A stretch of 64,000 nucleotides of DNA from Streptomyces bikiniensis (GTDB lineage Bacteria > Actinomycetota > Actinomycetes > Streptomycetales > Streptomycetaceae): NCBI GenBank assembly GCA_000716465.1, contig JNWL01000001.1, positions 372,001 through 436,000 on the forward strand, given 5' to 3'. Position numbers and translations under genes: made by a program. Below are positions 61,273 to 64,000 of this stretch, piece by piece. The notes beneath the pieces were generated by a model. The model worked only from the letters and a program-made list of their open reading frames with translations. It made no database searches and was not told where the DNA came from. Positions within the stretch are counted from its first letter, which is position 1; each line of letters opens with the position of its first letter.

Positions 61273-62400
61273 GTGCGCCCGGCTACAGCGACGGCAGCGG
61301 CCGTCACCACCCTGCTCGGTGCCGGCGCGGCCGCGGTCGCGGCCGGCCGGTACGCCAGCGACCTCGCCCTCAAGGCGTCGTCCGTACGCCCCCTGCCCGG
61401 CGATCCGAGACTGACCGTGCACGCCACGGGTCCCGACCGGATCACCCTCACCCGCAGCCTCGCCTCGCTGCGCCCCGGCACGTACGGCATGGAGGGCCAC
61501 GGCCTGCACGCCGTCCTCGGCCCCGTCCTCGACCGGGCCCCGCACACCGCCGACACCGTCGTCCGGCGCCTGGAGCGGATCGAGCTCGGCGCCCCCGGGC
61601 CCGGCGCCCGCGTCCGGCTCACCCCCGCGCTCCACCGGGGCACGCCCACGAGCGCCCTCGGGCTCGACCACGAGGACGTGGAGATCCCCGGCGAGCTCGG
61701 CCCGCTGCCCGCCTGGCTCGTGCCCGCCCCGCGCACCACCTGGGTGATCGCCCTGCACGGCCTCGGCACCACCCGCGAGCACCCGCTCAACGTCGTCCCC
61801 TTCTACCACCGGCACCGCATCCCGGTCCTCGTCCCCGCCTACCGGGGCGACGAGGGCGCGCCCCCCTCCCCGGACGGCCTCGCCCACCTCGGCGACTCCG
61901 AGTGGCGGGACGTCGACGCCGCCCTCCGCTACGCCGTCCGCCGGGGCGCCCGCAAGGTCGTCCTGCACGGCTGGGGGCCCGGGGCGTCGATGGCCCTGCG
62001 CGCCGCCGCCGCATCGGGGGTCCGCGACCGGATCGGCGGCCTCGTCCTCGACTCCCCGGTCCTGGACTGGGAGGTCACCCTCCGCAGCCTCGCGTCGGCC
62101 CGGCACGTCCCCGGCTTCCTGGTCCCGCTCGCCGTCCGCGCCGCCCGGGGCAGGACCGGCCCGCACGGCGACCTGCTCCGGCTCGCCTCGGCCCCCGGCG
62201 CCCTGCGTGCCCCGGCCCTCCTCTTCCACGGCCCCGAGGACGCGATCGCCCCCTGGGAGCCCTCCGTCGAACTCGCCGCCCGCCGCCCCGACCTGATCAG
62301 CCTGAGGACCGTCCGGGACGCCCCGCACGCGGCGATGTGGAACCCGGACCCGGTCCACTACGAGGAGTCCCTGCGGCGCTTCCTCGTCCCGCTGCTCTGA
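61273..62400 (+). CDS. Alpha/beta hydrolase with N-terminal membrane anchor
   Basis: A 375-residue alpha/beta-hydrolase. The N-terminal hydrophobic segment AAAVTTLLGAGAAAVAAG may be an anchor or signal. The oxyanion region WVIALHGLGTTREH is near 160. The usual nucleophile elbow G-X-S-X-G appears as GWGPGAS, without a serine at the central position, so activity is doubtful. The Asp is in LLFHGPEDAIAPWEPS and the His in VRDAPHAAMWNPD. It could be an inactive or altered enzyme. GTG 61273 has a GGGGG stretch close by. Confidence 0.82.
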   Translation: MRPATATAAAVTTLLGAGAAAVAAGRYASDLALKASSVRPLPGDPRLTVHATGPDRITLTRSLASLRPGTYGMEGHGLHAVLGPVLDRAPHTADTVVRRLERIELGAPGPGARVRLTPALHRGTPTSALGLDHEDVEIPGELGPLPAWLVPAPRTTWVIALHGLGTTREHPLNVVPFYHRHRIPVLVPAYRGDEGAPPSPDGLAHLGDSEWRDVDAALRYAVRRGARKVVLHGWGPGASMALRAAAASGVRDRIGGLVLDSPVLDWEVTLRSLASARHVPGFLVPLAVRAARGRTGPHGDLLRLASAPGALRAPALLFHGPEDAIAPWEPSVELAARRPDLISLRTVRDAPHAAMWNPDPVHYEESLRRFLVPLL

Positions 62401-62402
62401 GT

Positions 62403-62423
62403 CCCCCGGCACTGCTCCGGGGG
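62403..62423 (+). terminator. Hairpin after the hydrolase gene
   Basis: CCCCCGG - CACTGCT - CCGGGGG, a perfect 7-bp stem starting 3 nt after the hydrolase stop. Confidence 0.7.
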
Positions 62424-62610
62424 CCGTCCGGCACCGGCCCGAGGCCTCCCCCGCACCGGCCGGGAGCGCCGGGCCGGAGGACTCCGCGCGATCTTCCCGA
62501 AGTCTCCGCGAGGCCTCCGTACCGTCTCCGCCGGGTCTCCGCGCGCCCCGTTCCGACGGCGCGGCCGGTTCCGATTGGGCTTTCGGGCCGTCAGCGGGAA
62601 GACTGCCCCC

Positions 62611-64000
62611 GTGACGTCTCGAAAGCCCGATGAACCATTGGCGCGCAACTCCAGACTCCGACTCGTCCGCCCACGGTCGCTGGCCACCGCCCGACGGGCC
62701 GTGACGACCCGGCGCACCCGGCCGGCGCCGCGGCCGCCCGAGGGCACTCCGCCCCGCGCGGAACTCGCCCGCCAGGCCCGCCACGTCCTCGCCGACGCCG
62801 TACGGATCGCCCGCTGGGCCGCCGTCGAGGGCGGGGCCCGCACGGCCCCCCGCACCGGCCCCGGCGCCGTCCCCCCGCAGGAACGGGCCGCCGCCGCGCT
62901 CGACCTGACGCCCGGCCAGGTCCGGGCCGGCTGGGACCGCGCCCGGCTCGCCGGACTCGTCGAACTCCACGGCGACACCGCCCGCCCCGGCTGGCGGCTG
63001 CACGCCTGGGACCGCGACGACTCCGCCGTGCTGCGCGGCTGGGTCGCCCTCTTCGACGCCTGGTCCCTGGTGCACCCGGCCCCCGAGGGGGTCGCCCCGG
63101 GCGCCGTCGCCGAGGTCGTCGAGGCCGTCCCGCAGGTCCTCTCGCTCCTCCAGCTCTCCCAGGGCCCGGTCCCCGTCCCCGCCCTCCTCGACCTCCTCGG
63201 CCAGCGGGTCGAGGAACTCCGCGGTGAGCGCTGCGAGGTCCCCGCGCCCGAACAGGCCCCCGAGGTGCCGGCGGTCCCCGAGGCCCCCGCCGGGGGAGGC
63301 ACCGCCGGGCTCCCCGCCCTCCTCGACTGGGCCCTGGAGGGACTGGCCGCCGTCGGCGCGCTCACCCTGGACCCCGGCACCGGCGAGCGCCACGCCACCC
63401 TGACCCCGCTCGGCAACTGGGCCGTGTGGGTCAAGCTGGAGCAGATCTGCGTCGCCGCGCAGAGCCCCGCGGGCAACATCGAGCAGTCCGCCGAGGACAT
63501 GCTCCGCGGCTGCGCCCGGCTCACCCCCGGCCCGGCCCGCGACGAGTACCGCGCCTGGCTCGCGGCCCGCACCCTCTCCAGCGCGGTGGCCGAACTCCTC
63601 GCCGTCGCCCGGGGCGAGGACGCCCTGCTGCGCGGCCTCGCCTTCGAGGCGCTGCGGGTCGTCGGCGCCCCCGCCGAGGCCGAGGTCCGGGCCACCGTCG
63701 CCGAACCCCCGCTGCGCCCGTACGCGCTGCTCTGGCTCGCCGAGTACGAGGGCGCCGACCCCGACGACGCCCAGGAGGTGCTGACCCGGGAGGAGGCCAC
63801 CTGGCTCTGGGTGGACACCGCCGCGGCCGTCGCCGACCACGGCGAGAGCGCGCTGCTCGTCCGCCACCTGGACTCCGCCGTGCAGGGCACCGTCCCCGCG
63901 CTGCTCGACGAGGTCCGGGCCGTCGGCCACCCCCGTACCGTCCAGGTCCTGGTCGCCCTCGCCGCGGCCCACCCGGACCCGGCCCTGGCCAAGGCGGTCC
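62611..64000 (+). CDS. HEAT-like/alpha-solenoid protein related to the 17105-18565 product (3' end outside window)
   Basis: An open frame of more than 463 residues cut by the right edge. Basic N-terminus MTSRKPDEPLARNSRLRLVRPRS, then LADAVRIARWAAVEGG (near 62), LDLTPGQVRAGWDRARLAGLVEL, LRGWVALFDAWSLVHP, a Pro/Glu linker, HATLTPLGNWAVWVKLEQI and helical repeats (LLAVARGEDALLRGLAFEALRVVG, YALLWLAEYEGAD). The order of segments matches the protein at 17105-18565, so they belong to one uncharacterised actinobacterial family. Start GTG 62611 with GGGAAG upstream; a GTG near 62700 is an alternative. Function unknown. Confidence 0.78.
   Translation, partial: MTSRKPDEPLARNSRLRLVRPRSLATARRAVTTRRTRPAPRPPEGTPPRAELARQARHVLADAVRIARWAAVEGGARTAPRTGPGAVPPQERAAAALDLTPGQVRAGWDRARLAGLVELHGDTARPGWRLHAWDRDDSAVLRGWVALFDAWSLVHPAPEGVAPGAVAEVVEAVPQVLSLLQLSQGPVPVPALLDLLGQRVEELRGERCEVPAPEQAPEVPAVPEAPAGGGTAGLPALLDWALEGLAAVGALTLDPGTGERHATLTPLGNWAVWVKLEQICVAAQSPAGNIEQSAEDMLRGCARLTPGPARDEYRAWLAARTLSSAVAELLAVARGEDALLRGLAFEALRVVGAPAEAEVRATVAEPPLRPYALLWLAEYEGADPDDAQEVLTREEATWLWVDTAAAVADHGESALLVRHLDSAVQGTVPALLDEVRAVGHPRTVQVLVALAAAHPDPALAKAV

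Overview
The window is high-GC actinobacterial chromosome, most likely from the core of a Streptomyces species. The signs are extreme third-position GC, many GTG starts and ATGA/GTGA stop-start overlaps, a SUF operon with its own SufR, a CobO/CobB/CobQ/CobD cluster, twin SpoIIE-type phosphatases, a LAETG sortase substrate, DmdR1-type iron boxes and a PhoP box. No rRNA, tRNA, prophage, insertion sequence or CRISPR array was seen.

Layout. 1-1904: a drug-export type ABC-2 transporter (permease cut by the left edge, plus ATPase), with three 92-bp tandem repeats at the gene junction. 1995-8633: iron box, SufR operator and the operon sufR-sufB-sufD-Rieske-sufC-sufS-sufU-sufT. 8682-14889: VOC protein, polytopic membrane protein, an SMR exporter with its TetR repressor and a 22-bp repeat operator array, dapD, a PQQ-propeller protein with two compensating frameshifts, a small secreted protein and a DapA homologue. 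15030-24000: secreted nuclease, repeat-type protein, PhoX-like Tat protein, double TerD protein, AraC regulator and an SDR. 24169-32478: two coupled SpoIIE phosphatases, a small membrane protein, a class B transpeptidase and a membrane-anchored protein. 32494-35506: membrane protein, histidine kinase and response regulator. 35662-38580: an intact semialdehyde dehydrogenase between two broken genes (IclR regulator and quinone oxidoreductase). 38673-44878: DsbA-like protein, two class V aminotransferases, MarR with Old Yellow Enzyme, and an amidohydrolase.

45008-48744 is an iron-box-controlled divergon: a penicillin-acylase family Ntn hydrolase coupled to a siderophore-type N-acyltransferase, facing a siderophore-interacting protein. 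49063-59195 holds a LAETG surface protein and a late-cobalamin cluster under a B12 riboswitch: cobD, cobQ, chelatase ChlI/D, cobO, cobB, then an apparently fused and 3'-truncated cobE-cobC beside a ZIP metal transporter. 59383-60960 is a PhoP-box-controlled phosphate transporter. The window closes with an alpha/beta hydrolase and a protein resembling the one at 17105-18565.

The main theme is metal and cofactor homeostasis (Fe-S assembly, siderophore iron, cobalt/B12, phosphate). I found no wholly new system. The least explained items are the coupled mini-ORF repeat, the iron-regulated acylase with a low-complexity insertion, and the damaged genes.
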